Of a DNA stretch of 64,000 nucleotides, positions 36,271 through 45,285 are shown one piece after another. Both the position numbers and the translations under genes were made by a program. The stretch is from an uncultured Lachnospiraceae bacterium (lineage in GTDB: Bacteria > Bacillota > Clostridia > Lachnospirales > Lachnospiraceae). The notes below the pieces were generated by a model. It saw only the letters and a list, made by a program, of their open reading frames with translations, did no database searches and had not been told where the DNA came from. The stretch lies in assembly GCA_910586205.1 (NCBI GenBank), contig CAJUGD010000015.1:19040-83039 (forward strand). The letters are read 5' to 3'. Numbering within the stretch: position 1 is the first letter of the stretch; each line of letters starts with the position of its first letter.

Positions 36271-37590
36271 ATGGATAAAGATACCGTAAGTAAAATGCTG
36301 GAAAATGCAGAAAAGGAGGACTTGCTTGATATCATATCAAATATGTCGCAGGCCAATCACAAAGCAGAAAAAATAATTCTGGACTGGTGCAAAAAAAATA
36401 ATAAAAGTCAGCAGAAAAAAGCAGCAGAGATTGAACTGGAAAATCTTTGGCAGGATGTCCAGCCAATTATCAATGAATTTAATCAATATGGTGGCGGTCC
36501 TGACTCGGAAATGGATGAGGTCTGCGATAACCTATGGAAAATGGATGAAATAGTTAAGCAAAACGATATATCCTGGGAAACACGGGTTGTAATTCTTGAT
36601 AAAATGCTGGAAGAATTTAATATAGGAAATAGCGGATTTGACGACATATTGATTGATGTGGCCAGTTCATTTTGTAATAGCCCAGACGAAAACAGATATT
36701 TTGCAGATGCATTGGCAAAAGGGTCCAGCGGTTATTACAGAAATTATGCCGCTCAACTTTACCGGCATATTGGAGATGAAGATCAATTTTTAAAAACTAA
36801 GCTTGATAATTTGAGATATGGTTCAGACTATGTAGAGGTTGCCAAGTATTATGCAGAAAAACGGGATCGAAAAAAAGAGATGGAGTACATATGGAAGGGT
36901 CTGGAAAGATGTAATGGAAGACTAGATGAGCTGATCAACTATGTGGCGCCTATTTATATAAAAGAAAACCGTGATGCAGAACTTCAGCGTTTATATCAGT
37001 TTATACTAAAGACCAAAACGGATCTTAATATTTTTGCAATGGCAAAACAGATGTATAAATATTACAGTATAAAAAATGATTATGAGTCAAGGAAAAGAAC
37101 GCTTTTGCTTATTTTAGATACTTGTCAAAAAGACGAAATAAAAAAATGGTTTAAACTCTCTAAAAGTACTCTGTATGCAGAAGACTGGCAGAAGGAATAT
37201 GAAGGCATTTTAGAAAAAGTAAAGAAAACAGATCAAAAATTTTATTTGGATATCTGCATGGAAACTGGAAGGGAAGATATTGTATTAACTTGTCTTCAGA
37301 ATACCAGATATAGATATGATTATTGTAGTGTGGATTACAACCAATATTTCAGCAAACGATTAGCTGAAAAATATCCCAATGAGATTCTGGAAATCTACTG
37401 GGGAAATGTTAATAACCTTCTTACTATGTCAAATAATAAAAACTATGAGACAGCGGTATTCTTTTTACGAAAGATCAAATCTTTAATGAAAAAGAATGAA
37501 AAACTGGAAGAATGGGAGATAAAGTTTCGTGAATTAAAAGAAAAGAATAAACGAAAACGGAATTTCATGGCATTGATTGGAAAACTTTAA
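36271..37590 (+). CDS. Helical-repeat (TPR/HEAT-like) protein
   Basis: 439 aa, no signal or membrane span. Repeated helix pairs run through residues 130-400 (YYRNYAAQLYRHIGDEDQFLK; YVEVAKYYAEKRDRKKEMEY and similar), a solenoid of TPR type. The helical C-terminal part resembles those found with SWIM zinc-finger proteins, but no SWIM motif is present here. It follows the tubulin/GTPase operon behind its own promoter, so it may be a separately regulated adaptor of it or an independent gene. Confidence 0.75.
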   Translation: MDKDTVSKMLENAEKEDLLDIISNMSQANHKAEKIILDWCKKNNKSQQKKAAEIELENLWQDVQPIINEFNQYGGGPDSEMDEVCDNLWKMDEIVKQNDISWETRVVILDKMLEEFNIGNSGFDDILIDVASSFCNSPDENRYFADALAKGSSGYYRNYAAQLYRHIGDEDQFLKTKLDNLRYGSDYVEVAKYYAEKRDRKKEMEYIWKGLERCNGRLDELINYVAPIYIKENRDAELQRLYQFILKTKTDLNIFAMAKQMYKYYSIKNDYESRKRTLLLILDTCQKDEIKKWFKLSKSTLYAEDWQKEYEGILEKVKKTDQKFYLDICMETGREDIVLTCLQNTRYRYDYCSVDYNQYFSKRLAEKYPNEILEIYWGNVNNLLTMSNNKNYETAVFFLRKIKSLMKKNEKLEEWEIKFRELKEKNKRKRNFMALIGKL

Positions 37591-37721
37591 CATGTAAGTT
37601 CATTTCCAGTTATGATTACTTTAAAAGTAAAGTCCTGCCGCTGATTAGGCGGTATGTATTCAAGGTTGCTGTGTTCCGGCGGCGCACGTTTAGCAACGAC
37701 CGAAGCAGAACAGAGAGCCAA

Positions 37722-37870
37722 GTGCGCCCGCCAGACTTTCATGTGTGGTGGTGCTTCTGTTGCCAGGCGCATGGAGGTATTGTAAATACTCTGAAACATA
37801 ATGTAGTGCAGACCAGGCAAAATCCTGCTAAGCCGTCTACATTACAATATGAATGGGGTAAGGCTCATAT
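37722..37870 (+). ncRNA. Possible group II intron 5'-domain remnant
   Basis: The stretch opens with GTGCGCCCG, the 5' boundary consensus of bacterial group II introns (GUGYG), and continues with structured sequence (CAGGCAAAATCCTGCTAAGCCG) of the kind found in domain I. No domain V, no 3' boundary and no maturase gene follow; the sequence changes character near 37871. If the call is right it is a truncated, inactive relic. Recognition is from memory of intron sequences only. Confidence 0.35.
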
Positions 37871-38008
37871 GTAAGTAGGTAATCGGTTCTTTCCAGACTT
37901 AGTTGAAAAGATTATTTTTATCATGTAATAACGTGATATATTTGAATTTTGTTGATGAAATATTTATAAAATCAACAAACATTGGAAAGAACCTATTTCT
38001 TACTTACC
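37871..38008. repeat. 138-bp inverted-repeat structure between convergent genes
   Basis: The 26-nt arms GTAAGTA...GGTTCTTTCCA (37871-37896) and its reverse complement (37983-38008) differ at about five positions. Between them is AT-rich sequence with a smaller imperfect palindrome around TATCATGTAATAACGTGATA. It lies between genes that converge (37590 and 38010), so it could act as a bidirectional terminator or be a small mobile-element relic. The rest of 37591-37870 holds the possible intron fragment; I see no gene in it. Confidence 0.55.
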
Positions 38009-38009
38009 A

Positions 38010-38717
38010 TTATTCCGTCCTCCCGGACATATTCAACCTTTTTAACAGCAGCAATTCCGCAATCGTAAAATCATAATCGTCATCTATATCAATTGAGCTT
38101 CTTTTCGCCATGATATACGCAAAGGATTTCTCTCCGTATAACTTTCCCTTTCTCATCAGCAAGTCAATACGCTGTATATAGATAGCTCCATTTATTCTGT
38201 AAAATTGCTGTGATTGCTGCCTTCTCCCTACAATATTTAAGTCAACAAAATTATTTAATGAACCATTTTCTGGCAAAACATTGCACAATAATGGTGAATA
38301 TTCCGTTTCGCAAACACTTACAACAGCCTCTGCTTCCTTTTTTTCAAATATATGAAATGCCGCTATGATATCCCCATAAGTTCTCAAAGGGGAAGTTGGC
38401 TGCAATACCGTAACTGTATCAAATTCATTTCCCAATCTCAGATATTCGTTTATCACAAATCTCACTGTATCCCAAGTGCCAGCTTCATCTGTAGACAACT
38501 TTTCACTCCTCAAAAACGGCACGTCAGCACCATATTGCCTAGCAATATCGGCATACTTCAAACTATCTGTTGACACATGCACACACTCAAATTGATTCGA
38601 ATTGATAGCAGACTCAATGGTATATGCCATCAATGGTTTACCTGCAAACATTCTTATATTTTTATTTTTTAGGCCCTTTGAACCGCTTCTGGCTGGTATT
38701 ACTGCTAAATTTCTCAT
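38010..38717 (-). CDS. CMP-nonulosonate cytidylyltransferase (LegF/NeuA-like)
   Basis: About 235 aa from the ATG at 38717, chosen because MRNLAVIPARSGSKGLKNKN is the family N-terminus; the frame is open 23 codons further upstream. PARSGSKGL is the CTP-binding signature and LQPTSPLRT the conserved sugar-side loop. It activates the nonulosonic acid made by the synthase at 43628. It is the last gene of the minus-strand operon, and the third cytidylyltransferase of the window. Confidence 0.88.
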   Translation of the reverse strand: MRNLAVIPARSGSKGLKNKNIRMFAGKPLMAYTIESAINSNQFECVHVSTDSLKYADIARQYGADVPFLRSEKLSTDEAGTWDTVRFVINEYLRLGNEFDTVTVLQPTSPLRTYGDIIAAFHIFEKKEAEAVVSVCETEYSPLLCNVLPENGSLNNFVDLNIVGRRQQSQQFYRINGAIYIQRIDLLMRKGKLYGEKSFAYIMAKRSSIDIDDDYDFTIAELLLLKRLNMSGRTE

Positions 38718-38862
38718 ACAATGTTCTATCCTTGTCCCTTTCACCATTTTATTGGCTCTTTCTTCGAGAGCATTGCACAAAATCAATTACATATCTCACT
38801 ATGCGCCTGATTTTTGCACAGCGTTCTCGAAGAAAAATCCTGCAGACTATCGGTAAGTTATT

Positions 38863-40017
38863 TCAGGACAGTTCCTTAATTATTTCTTTAACGGCATTTA
38901 CAACCTGTTCCAGTTCACTGTTTATAATATTAGTCGAACATGGCAAAGTTACTATCCTATCCCATAAATGCCCTGCAGTCTCAAGAGAATCCGCCTTAAA
39001 TGCATTCCTATACGGCTTCTGCAAATGAATCGGTTTCCAAAAGCTTCTGCCCTCTATACCTTTCTCTTTCAAGCCGGTACATATCTCCCTAACCCTTTCT
39101 ATCCCGCCCTTATCTGTCACGATTCCGGAAAACCAACAGGCGCTCCTCACATCATTGTTTTCTGGAAATAGCGAAATCCCTTCAATTCCTCTAAATTTCT
39201 TATTATAGTATCTGCGAATTTCGCGCTTTCTTTCCACCAGTTTTTCCATGCGTTCCATCTGGGCACATCCGATTGCCGCCTGAACATTTGTCATGCGGTA
39301 ATTATACCCAACCATATCGTGATCGTACTCAGATGTAACCCTGGCAGTAGTGGTTATATGTTTTATTTTCTTCATCAATTCCTCTTTATCGCCTAAAACC
39401 ATTCCACCGCCACCTGCAGTAACTGTCTTATTCCCGTTAAATGACAAGATAGTCAAATCCGCCAACCTGCCAATTTTTTTCCCTTTATACTCCGCCCCCA
39501 CCGCTGCTGCCGCATCCGCAATTACTGGAAGATTATACTTTTCGGCAATCTCCTGGATTTTATCCATATCCGGTATTTCTCCCAATGTATAAACAGGCAT
39601 AATTGCCGCCACCCGCCTGCCAGATTCCTTGTGGATTACCCTGCCGTCTATAATTGTTGCTTTTCTCAAAAGCTCATCTTCCAAATCTTCTGCACTCATG
39701 CACCAATTTAAAGGATCAATGTCCATCAGCCAAGGAATTGCTTTGCAGTGTGCCACCGCATTTGCTGTCGCAATAAAAGTAAATGTAGGGATTATTACAA
39801 TTTCCCCCTCCTCTACGCCGCATCCCATCAGGGCAGCGTGCAGTCCTGTAGTTCCTGATGACGTTGCGACACCGTATCCTGCACCAGCCTTTTTTGCAGT
39901 CAATTCTTCCAGCTCATTCACATATTCTCCGACAGAAGAAATAAATGTGGTATCTATGCAGCGGTTCAAATATTCTCTTTCCCGCCCATCCAAATCAGGC
40001 ACAGCCAGTGGTATCAT
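38863..40017 (-). CDS. LegC-type DegT/DnrJ/EryC1 sugar aminotransferase (second copy)
   Basis: 384 aa. SSGTTGLHAAL, FNGNKTVTAGGGG (PLP lysine) and YDHDMVGYNYRMTNVQAAIG are those of the protein at 13421, with which it shares most of its sequence. It makes the 4-amino intermediate of a legionaminic-type sugar. No dehydratase of the 12188 type lies beside it, so it may use the product of that distant gene. It overlaps the epimerase gene by 4 nt (ATGA-type). Confidence 0.9.
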   Translation of the reverse strand: MIPLAVPDLDGREREYLNRCIDTTFISSVGEYVNELEELTAKKAGAGYGVATSSGTTGLHAALMGCGVEEGEIVIIPTFTFIATANAVAHCKAIPWLMDIDPLNWCMSAEDLEDELLRKATIIDGRVIHKESGRRVAAIMPVYTLGEIPDMDKIQEIAEKYNLPVIADAAAAVGAEYKGKKIGRLADLTILSFNGNKTVTAGGGGMVLGDKEELMKKIKHITTTARVTSEYDHDMVGYNYRMTNVQAAIGCAQMERMEKLVERKREIRRYYNKKFRGIEGISLFPENNDVRSACWFSGIVTDKGGIERVREICTGLKEKGIEGRSFWKPIHLQKPYRNAFKADSLETAGHLWDRIVTLPCSTNIINSELEQVVNAVKEIIKELS

Positions 40018-41003
40018 TTTGCACTCACCTCACTTCCCTCAAACACATTCTCCTTATACCAGCTATAGGTTCTCTCTATCCCATCTTTCAGGCATACCTG
40101 CCCTCTATAACCAATACACTGTTCCACTTTTAACATCTCCGGGCATCTTCTTGCAGGGGAACCTATTGTGGCTGGTTTTGCCTCAATAAGAAGATTTTTC
40201 CCGGTAATTTCCAAAATCATTTCAGCCACTTTCAAAATAGAAACTTCTGGCTGCTGATTTCCAACATTATAAGCCTCCCCCAATGTTTTATCGCTTTCAG
40301 CCAATAACCTTATCATTTTTACCGCATCCGAAATATAACAAAAGGTTCGGCAATGATCTACAGAAAAGACCTCCAGTTTGTCTCCGTTCTTTGCCGTAAA
40401 AGCTTTCTTTAATAATTCTGGAATTACATGGGACATCCCCATCCTCGGCCCATAAAAATTATGGGGCCGGATAATGGTAAATGGCAATCCGCTCTGATTC
40501 ATAACCGCCTCTCCATATATCTTTGACAGCATGTAGCTTGTCCTGGGATTGTCTAATGGCATAACCGTCAGAGGAGTTGTCTCCGGGGTTGGAATTTTCA
40601 TCTCATAATACTGCAGGGTTCCTGCATATATTTCACTTGTGGAAGCAAAGACAAATCTTTTTAAATGTTTTTGCCTATGTCCCAGTTCTACCAGATGAAA
40701 AAGCAGCTTCACGTTTTTTTCCAGCGCGTCATAAGCATGATTCAGCACATTTTGTACACCTATAATTGCTGCCAAATGAAAAATATAGTCATATTCCTCT
40801 CCCAGCTTCATCACATTCTCACGGCACATTAGGTCGGACACAAAAAAAGAAACCCTTGCATCCTTTTTTAATTCCTTTAAAAACTTGTCTTCTACGCCCC
40901 TTGAGAAATTGTCGGCTAAAACAACCTCATACCCATTGTCTAAAAGTTCTTTTGCCAAATGATATCCTATAAAGCCTGCTCCGCCTGTAATCAATGCCTT
41001 CAT
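40014..41003 (-). CDS. NAD-dependent nucleotide-sugar epimerase/dehydratase/decarboxylase (extended SDR)
   Basis: 329 aa. ITGGAGFIGYHLA is the NAD-binding motif, and TSYMLSKIYGE contains the catalytic YxxxK. IIRPHNFYGPRM and TFCYISDAVKMI are typical of extended SDRs acting on UDP- or GDP-sugars. The sequence does not decide between epimerase, 4,6-dehydratase and UDP-glucuronate decarboxylase. The sugar dehydrogenase just upstream in transcription would supply a uronic acid, which favours the last. Confidence 0.8.
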   Translation of the reverse strand: MKALITGGAGFIGYHLAKELLDNGYEVVLADNFSRGVEDKFLKELKKDARVSFFVSDLMCRENVMKLGEEYDYIFHLAAIIGVQNVLNHAYDALEKNVKLLFHLVELGHRQKHLKRFVFASTSEIYAGTLQYYEMKIPTPETTPLTVMPLDNPRTSYMLSKIYGEAVMNQSGLPFTIIRPHNFYGPRMGMSHVIPELLKKAFTAKNGDKLEVFSVDHCRTFCYISDAVKMIRLLAESDKTLGEAYNVGNQQPEVSILKVAEMILEITGKNLLIEAKPATIGSPARRCPEMLKVEQCIGYRGQVCLKDGIERTYSWYKENVFEGSEVSAK

Positions 41004-41010
41004 GATTTTC

Positions 41011-42423
41011 TCATCTCCCTATACTTACTAAACTGATTTTTTTCCGTTTTCTTATAGCCTGACGCTGTTCTTCGCTGAGGACACAATTCGCATCAAAAAT
41101 CAAAGTCCCATTGTCTAATTCAGCGTTTTGAAAATCTATATCTGAATATTGTTTATGCTGAACCGTGAATATGATTGCGTCAAACCCACAAAAATCTGGT
41201 ATCTCCGAAAACACGGGCAATTTCATTTCTGTCCAGTCGGACACTAAAGGATCCTGGCAGACAACTTCCGCCCCCCTTTTTATTGCCTCCCTGACAAATA
41301 TTTCCGTAGGAGAATACCGGGTATCCCCTACATCCTGACGATAACTCACTCCCAAAACCAAAAGAGCCTTTCCCTTTAAATTACCATCCAGTAATTTTTC
41401 TATTTTGTTTAAGCTGACAAGCGGCATAGCATTATTAGTACGAACTGCATTTGTACTAAAAGGGAACTCCATCCCTTCAAGTTTAAAAAGCTCTTTTGCT
41501 GCTAACGGCGCAAAATAAGGATCTTTAGTCAGACAATATCCTCCCACGCCAAATCCAGGCTGGCGCATATTAGAATGTGTCGGCCTCATTCGGATCGCAT
41601 CTATGACTTCAAAAAGATCCACACCTATTTCCTCTGCAAACCTGCCCCATTCTTCCATAAACGCAATTGTTGTGGCACGATATGAATTTTCCAGGACCTT
41701 AGCAATCTCTGTGGATGTAGTTCCTTGTAACCTGACAAGCGGATATTTATCTGTTTTAATCACACTCTCTAAAAAAATCTGGCATTTATTCGCCGACTCG
41801 TCATTTACACCCGAATACACTCGCCAAAAATTCACAATAGAATCAAAATAATTTTCTCCTGGCATAACACGCTCATAAGAATGCGCAATAAATACTTTAT
41901 CTGGATTTAACCCCCTGCATATAAACTCATCAGCAAGGATCGGCTTTACTATTTTTTCGCATGTTCCTGGAGGGACGGTTGTTTCAACCATAATCAACGT
42001 ATTTTCCTTTATATAGCTGCCGAGAGTATGTATAGCACCCTTAAATAAATCCAGATCTAAAATCGGTTCACCCTTTTCTCCATACTTAATATCCAGGTTA
42101 ATATCAACAACTACAATATCAGCTAACGCAAAGACATTGACGTCAGTAACTGCCCAGATATTTCCGTTTTCAATGGCGTCTTTAAGGGCCTGCTGTATTT
42201 TCTTATCATTGTTTTCAAATGGGAACTTTCCACCATTAATCGACATGACCTTCTGATACCCCAAATCATTAGGCACATCCACTCCAATAACATTATATAA
42301 AGGATGTCCTTCCCTATTTTTTGCGTTTGCAATCGCTAATGCCATTGCTGAACCTACAAAACCGAGTCCCTGGACACAGACTGTTTTTTTATCTGGCGTA
42401 AAAGTTTTTGGTAAAGATATCAA
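41011..42423 (-). CDS. UDP-glucose/GDP-mannose-type nucleotide-sugar dehydrogenase
   Basis: 470 aa. VCVQGLGFVGSAMALAIA is the NAD-binding site, TTVPPGTCEKIV the family loop, and GVGGYCLTKDP contains the catalytic cysteine. The C-terminal part (LVLGVSYRQDVGDTRYSP) has the UDP-binding RxDxxDxRxSP pattern. It oxidises C6 of a nucleotide sugar to a uronic acid in two NAD-linked steps. The overall form is closest to the WecC/VipA group acting on UDP-HexNAc; this is not settled from sequence alone. Confidence 0.87.
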   Translation of the reverse strand: MISLPKTFTPDKKTVCVQGLGFVGSAMALAIANAKNREGHPLYNVIGVDVPNDLGYQKVMSINGGKFPFENNDKKIQQALKDAIENGNIWAVTDVNVFALADIVVVDINLDIKYGEKGEPILDLDLFKGAIHTLGSYIKENTLIMVETTVPPGTCEKIVKPILADEFICRGLNPDKVFIAHSYERVMPGENYFDSIVNFWRVYSGVNDESANKCQIFLESVIKTDKYPLVRLQGTTSTEIAKVLENSYRATTIAFMEEWGRFAEEIGVDLFEVIDAIRMRPTHSNMRQPGFGVGGYCLTKDPYFAPLAAKELFKLEGMEFPFSTNAVRTNNAMPLVSLNKIEKLLDGNLKGKALLVLGVSYRQDVGDTRYSPTEIFVREAIKRGAEVVCQDPLVSDWTEMKLPVFSEIPDFCGFDAIIFTVQHKQYSDIDFQNAELDNGTLIFDANCVLSEEQRQAIRKRKKISLVSIGR

Positions 42424-42438
42424 TTTTTTCTCTCCCTC

Positions 42439-43611
42439 TTATTGATTCATTGGTATATTATAAAATTGTTTTTTTAAATTAATATTTGACGTATACAATA
42501 CCTGCTTTATAATTTTTACTATTTGTTCCGATGCATGCCCTTCCCCATATGGGTTGACTGCATTTGCAGCATAGTCTTTAAACTGCTCATCCAAACCTTT
42601 TCTTATTGCATTTACGATTGCCTCTGTTTTCACCTGGCAATTTATGATATTTTGGGCCTGTATTCTCCCTTTTTGCCTATCCCCTATATTCACTGTGGGA
42701 ACTCCAAAAGATGGAGTCTCTAATATTCCGCTGGAGGAGTTTCCGATTACAATCGCTGCATATTTTAATGCTGTTAAATATCTGACTAACCCTAAACTGT
42801 ATACAGCTATGCATTGCTCAGGCCTTTTTCCCACATATGCATCAATCAAAGAATTTATCCGCAGCCCTCCGGCATCTGCATTTGCCTTTGTAAAAATGAT
42901 CTTCAAATGATCTGTTTGTTCTAATGCCTGAAGTAATTTCAAAAAATCATCTTCTGCTGTGTCATCTTCCAGTGTTACAGGGTGAAAAGTCACTACTGCA
43001 AATCTTTCTTTAAGAGAAAAATCTAACGATCTCTCCAATTCATCTAAGGTCATCAGCTTCACATTTTTTGCATTTTCAACTCCAAGTCCGCCTACATTAA
43101 ATACCCTGTCCGGATTTTCCCCTAATTGTATAACCCTGTTCCGATACTCCTCACAACTTGTAAAATGCAAATAGCTCATTTTTGTTATTGCATGGCGGAT
43201 ACATTCGTCTATAGCGCCTTCCGTTGTCTCGCCGCCATGTATATGCGCAATGGGAATCTGATAATTCATAGCGACAATCGCCACAGAAAGAAGCTCATAT
43301 CTGTCCCCCAGCAAAATGATAAGATCCGGCCTCTGTTTAGAAAGAAAAACATCAAAACCCTCTATCGCCTTGCTCATAGCAGTATTGATATCATGTATTT
43401 TATCTTCCTTTTGCAGAATATCAATTTTGGCATCTATAAGGAAACCATCCCTTTCGATATCTCTATATGTATTTCCATAAGCCCCATTCAAATGAGCGCC
43501 TGTTACTACTAAAGTCAGCCTCAGTTCAGGATCTTTTTTCAATCTTTTGAGCAATGGGAACAGCAGATGATACTCCGCTCTCGTCCCTGTAACAACACAT
43601 ATATTTTTCAT
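42439..43611 (-). CDS. Hydrolysing UDP-N-acetylglucosamine 2-epimerase (NeuC/LegG type)
   Basis: 390 aa. VVTGTRAEYHLLFPLL, LGDRYELLSVAIVA and IAHIHGGETTEGAIDECIRH are diagnostic of the hydrolysing 2-epimerases, and IGNSSSGILETPSFGVP of the UDP-binding site. The enzyme releases UDP and gives the free 2-epimer (ManNAc or a 6-deoxy diamino derivative), the substrate of the NeuB-type synthase next to it. The neighbouring LegC-like gene suggests a legionaminic-acid route rather than plain sialic acid. Confidence 0.92.
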   Translation of the reverse strand: MKNICVVTGTRAEYHLLFPLLKRLKKDPELRLTLVVTGAHLNGAYGNTYRDIERDGFLIDAKIDILQKEDKIHDINTAMSKAIEGFDVFLSKQRPDLIILLGDRYELLSVAIVAMNYQIPIAHIHGGETTEGAIDECIRHAITKMSYLHFTSCEEYRNRVIQLGENPDRVFNVGGLGVENAKNVKLMTLDELERSLDFSLKERFAVVTFHPVTLEDDTAEDDFLKLLQALEQTDHLKIIFTKANADAGGLRINSLIDAYVGKRPEQCIAVYSLGLVRYLTALKYAAIVIGNSSSGILETPSFGVPTVNIGDRQKGRIQAQNIINCQVKTEAIVNAIRKGLDEQFKDYAANAVNPYGEGHASEQIVKIIKQVLYTSNINLKKQFYNIPMNQ

Positions 43612-43627
43612 GCCCTATTTACCACCC

Positions 43628-44623
43628 CTAAATTTGGATCAACTCATCTGCCTTAAAATCACGTATTGCTCTCCGCCCCAAGACATGGTTCCATTCCATT
43701 GGAGAAATTCCACTACCAGGGCGCTTGGCCGTCAGATTATCTTCTGTAAACAGCTCTCCACACTTTATGTTTCTGGCCGCCACTATGCTTTTCCGTGCAA
43801 TATCCATATTTTTTCTTTCTGAAGCAGACGGCTCTTTTTTTCCGTCTCCAAAAGCTTTCTCCACATTCCGTATACAGCGGACCATCCGGATTAATTCATC
43901 AGGTTCCAGGCTCGCTTTGTGGTCAGGCCCTTCTAATCCTTTATCCAGAGTAAAATGCTTCTCAATAACGGATGCTCCCATGGCTGCTGCCGCAATAGGA
44001 ATTTCAATCCCTGGTGTATGATCCGAATATCCCGCCGCAAGGCGGAAATGGTCTTTTAAAGATACCATTGCATTCAGATTTGCATCTTCATATGGCGTGG
44101 GGTACTGCGTGTTGCACTGGAGAAGAATCATATCATCTGTACCGCAATTTTGCAGTAAATCTACCGCCTGTTCTATCTCCAAAAGCGTGCTCATGCCCGT
44201 TGATAAAATAACAGGCTTTCCCGTTTTAGCTATCTCAACAAGATACGGGTAATTGGTTATCTCACCAGAAGGCACTTTCCATCTTTTCACCAAACCGTCC
44301 AAAAAATGTATACTTTCAATATCAAACGGCGTTGAAAGAAATTCGATTTTCCGTTGATCACAGTATTCCTTCAATCTTATGAAATCATTTTGAGACAATT
44401 CCAGGGACTTCAGCATCTCAAATTGATTCTGTGACTGGCCGGTTGTCTGTTTTTGATAATTTGCCTTTTCGGCTGTCCTTGTCACCAGCCTCTCAGTACG
44501 GAATGTTTGAAATTTTACGGCATCCGCGCCAGCGCTTTTGGCAATATCCACCAAATCTAACGCCAGTTCTAATTTTCCGTTATGGTTCACTCCCGCCTCT
44601 GCTATAATGTATATTTTGTTCAT
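43628..44623 (-). CDS. N-acylneuraminate/legionaminate synthase (NeuB family)
   Basis: 331 aa. YIIAEAGVNHNGKLELALDLV, KFQTF and LSTGMSTLLEIEQAVD are the NeuB barrel motifs that condense phosphoenolpyruvate with the hexosamine; the C-terminal SAF (antifreeze-like) domain is visible in SIVAARNIKCGELFTEDNLTAKRPGSGI. It makes the nine-carbon sugar, activated afterwards by the cytidylyltransferase at 38010. NeuC and NeuD flank it, so this is a complete nonulosonic-acid core. Confidence 0.95.
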   Translation of the reverse strand: MNKIYIIAEAGVNHNGKLELALDLVDIAKSAGADAVKFQTFRTERLVTRTAEKANYQKQTTGQSQNQFEMLKSLELSQNDFIRLKEYCDQRKIEFLSTPFDIESIHFLDGLVKRWKVPSGEITNYPYLVEIAKTGKPVILSTGMSTLLEIEQAVDLLQNCGTDDMILLQCNTQYPTPYEDANLNAMVSLKDHFRLAAGYSDHTPGIEIPIAAAAMGASVIEKHFTLDKGLEGPDHKASLEPDELIRMVRCIRNVEKAFGDGKKEPSASERKNMDIARKSIVAARNIKCGELFTEDNLTAKRPGSGISPMEWNHVLGRRAIRDFKADELIQI

Positions 44624-44640
44624 TCTTTTCCCCTGACAGC

Positions 44641-45285
44641 CTATCTTTTATTTAAATTTTGCATTTTTTCTCCATCCTTAAACAGCATATTATCTTCTAT
44701 ATTTTTTCTAACAATACTTCCTGCACCTATGATACAATTTTTTCCTATATTAACTGATTGAATTATTGTTGAGTTGGCTCCTATGAGGGTATTCCTGCCT
44801 ATATTGGACCCGCCACATATGACCGCTGATACTGCAATATGACAAAACCTTCCTATTTGGCAATCATGCTCAACAATGGCAGCCGTATTGATAATTGCCA
44901 TTGTTCCAATAAATGCATTTGAATTAACAACTGCATTTTTCCCAATAAATACTCCTTCTTCTATTTGAGCATCCATGGCCACCACAGCAGAGCAATCCAT
45001 TATTATAGGCAAGATATAACCGATTTCCTTCAATTTCCTATATAATCTGTCCCGGATATCGCCCTTTCCTAAATATGCAATACCCACAAAAGCATAGTGA
45101 ATCCCGGAATCATATATTTTCTGCAGATCGTCATCATTTCCTATCACTTTATGGTTTCGATAAGAAAAATTACTATCCATGTTTTTGTCAACAAACCCTG
45201 CTATATGGAACCTGCCGCTTTGCTCAATGCTGTCTGTTACTGATCTGGCATGCCCTCCGCAGCCCAGCAAAACAATATCTTCCAT
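44641..45285 (-). CDS. NeuD/PglD-type sugar O- or N-acyltransferase
   Basis: 214 aa. IVLLGCGGHARSVTDSI is the PglD-like N-terminal domain that binds the sugar, and hexapeptide turns (IEEGVFIGKNAVVNSNAFIG, then VEHDCQIGRFCHIA) build a left-handed beta-helix with the H-D-C active-site stretch. It would acetylate the nonulosonic acid or its 4-amino precursor (LegH role). AGGAGG lies 9 nt before the ATG; the frame is open through it into a nucleotidyltransferase remnant. Confidence 0.9.
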   Translation of the reverse strand: MEDIVLLGCGGHARSVTDSIEQSGRFHIAGFVDKNMDSNFSYRNHKVIGNDDDLQKIYDSGIHYAFVGIAYLGKGDIRDRLYRKLKEIGYILPIIMDCSAVVAMDAQIEEGVFIGKNAVVNSNAFIGTMAIINTAAIVEHDCQIGRFCHIAVSAVICGGSNIGRNTLIGANSTIIQSVNIGKNCIIGAGSIVRKNIEDNMLFKDGEKMQNLNKR

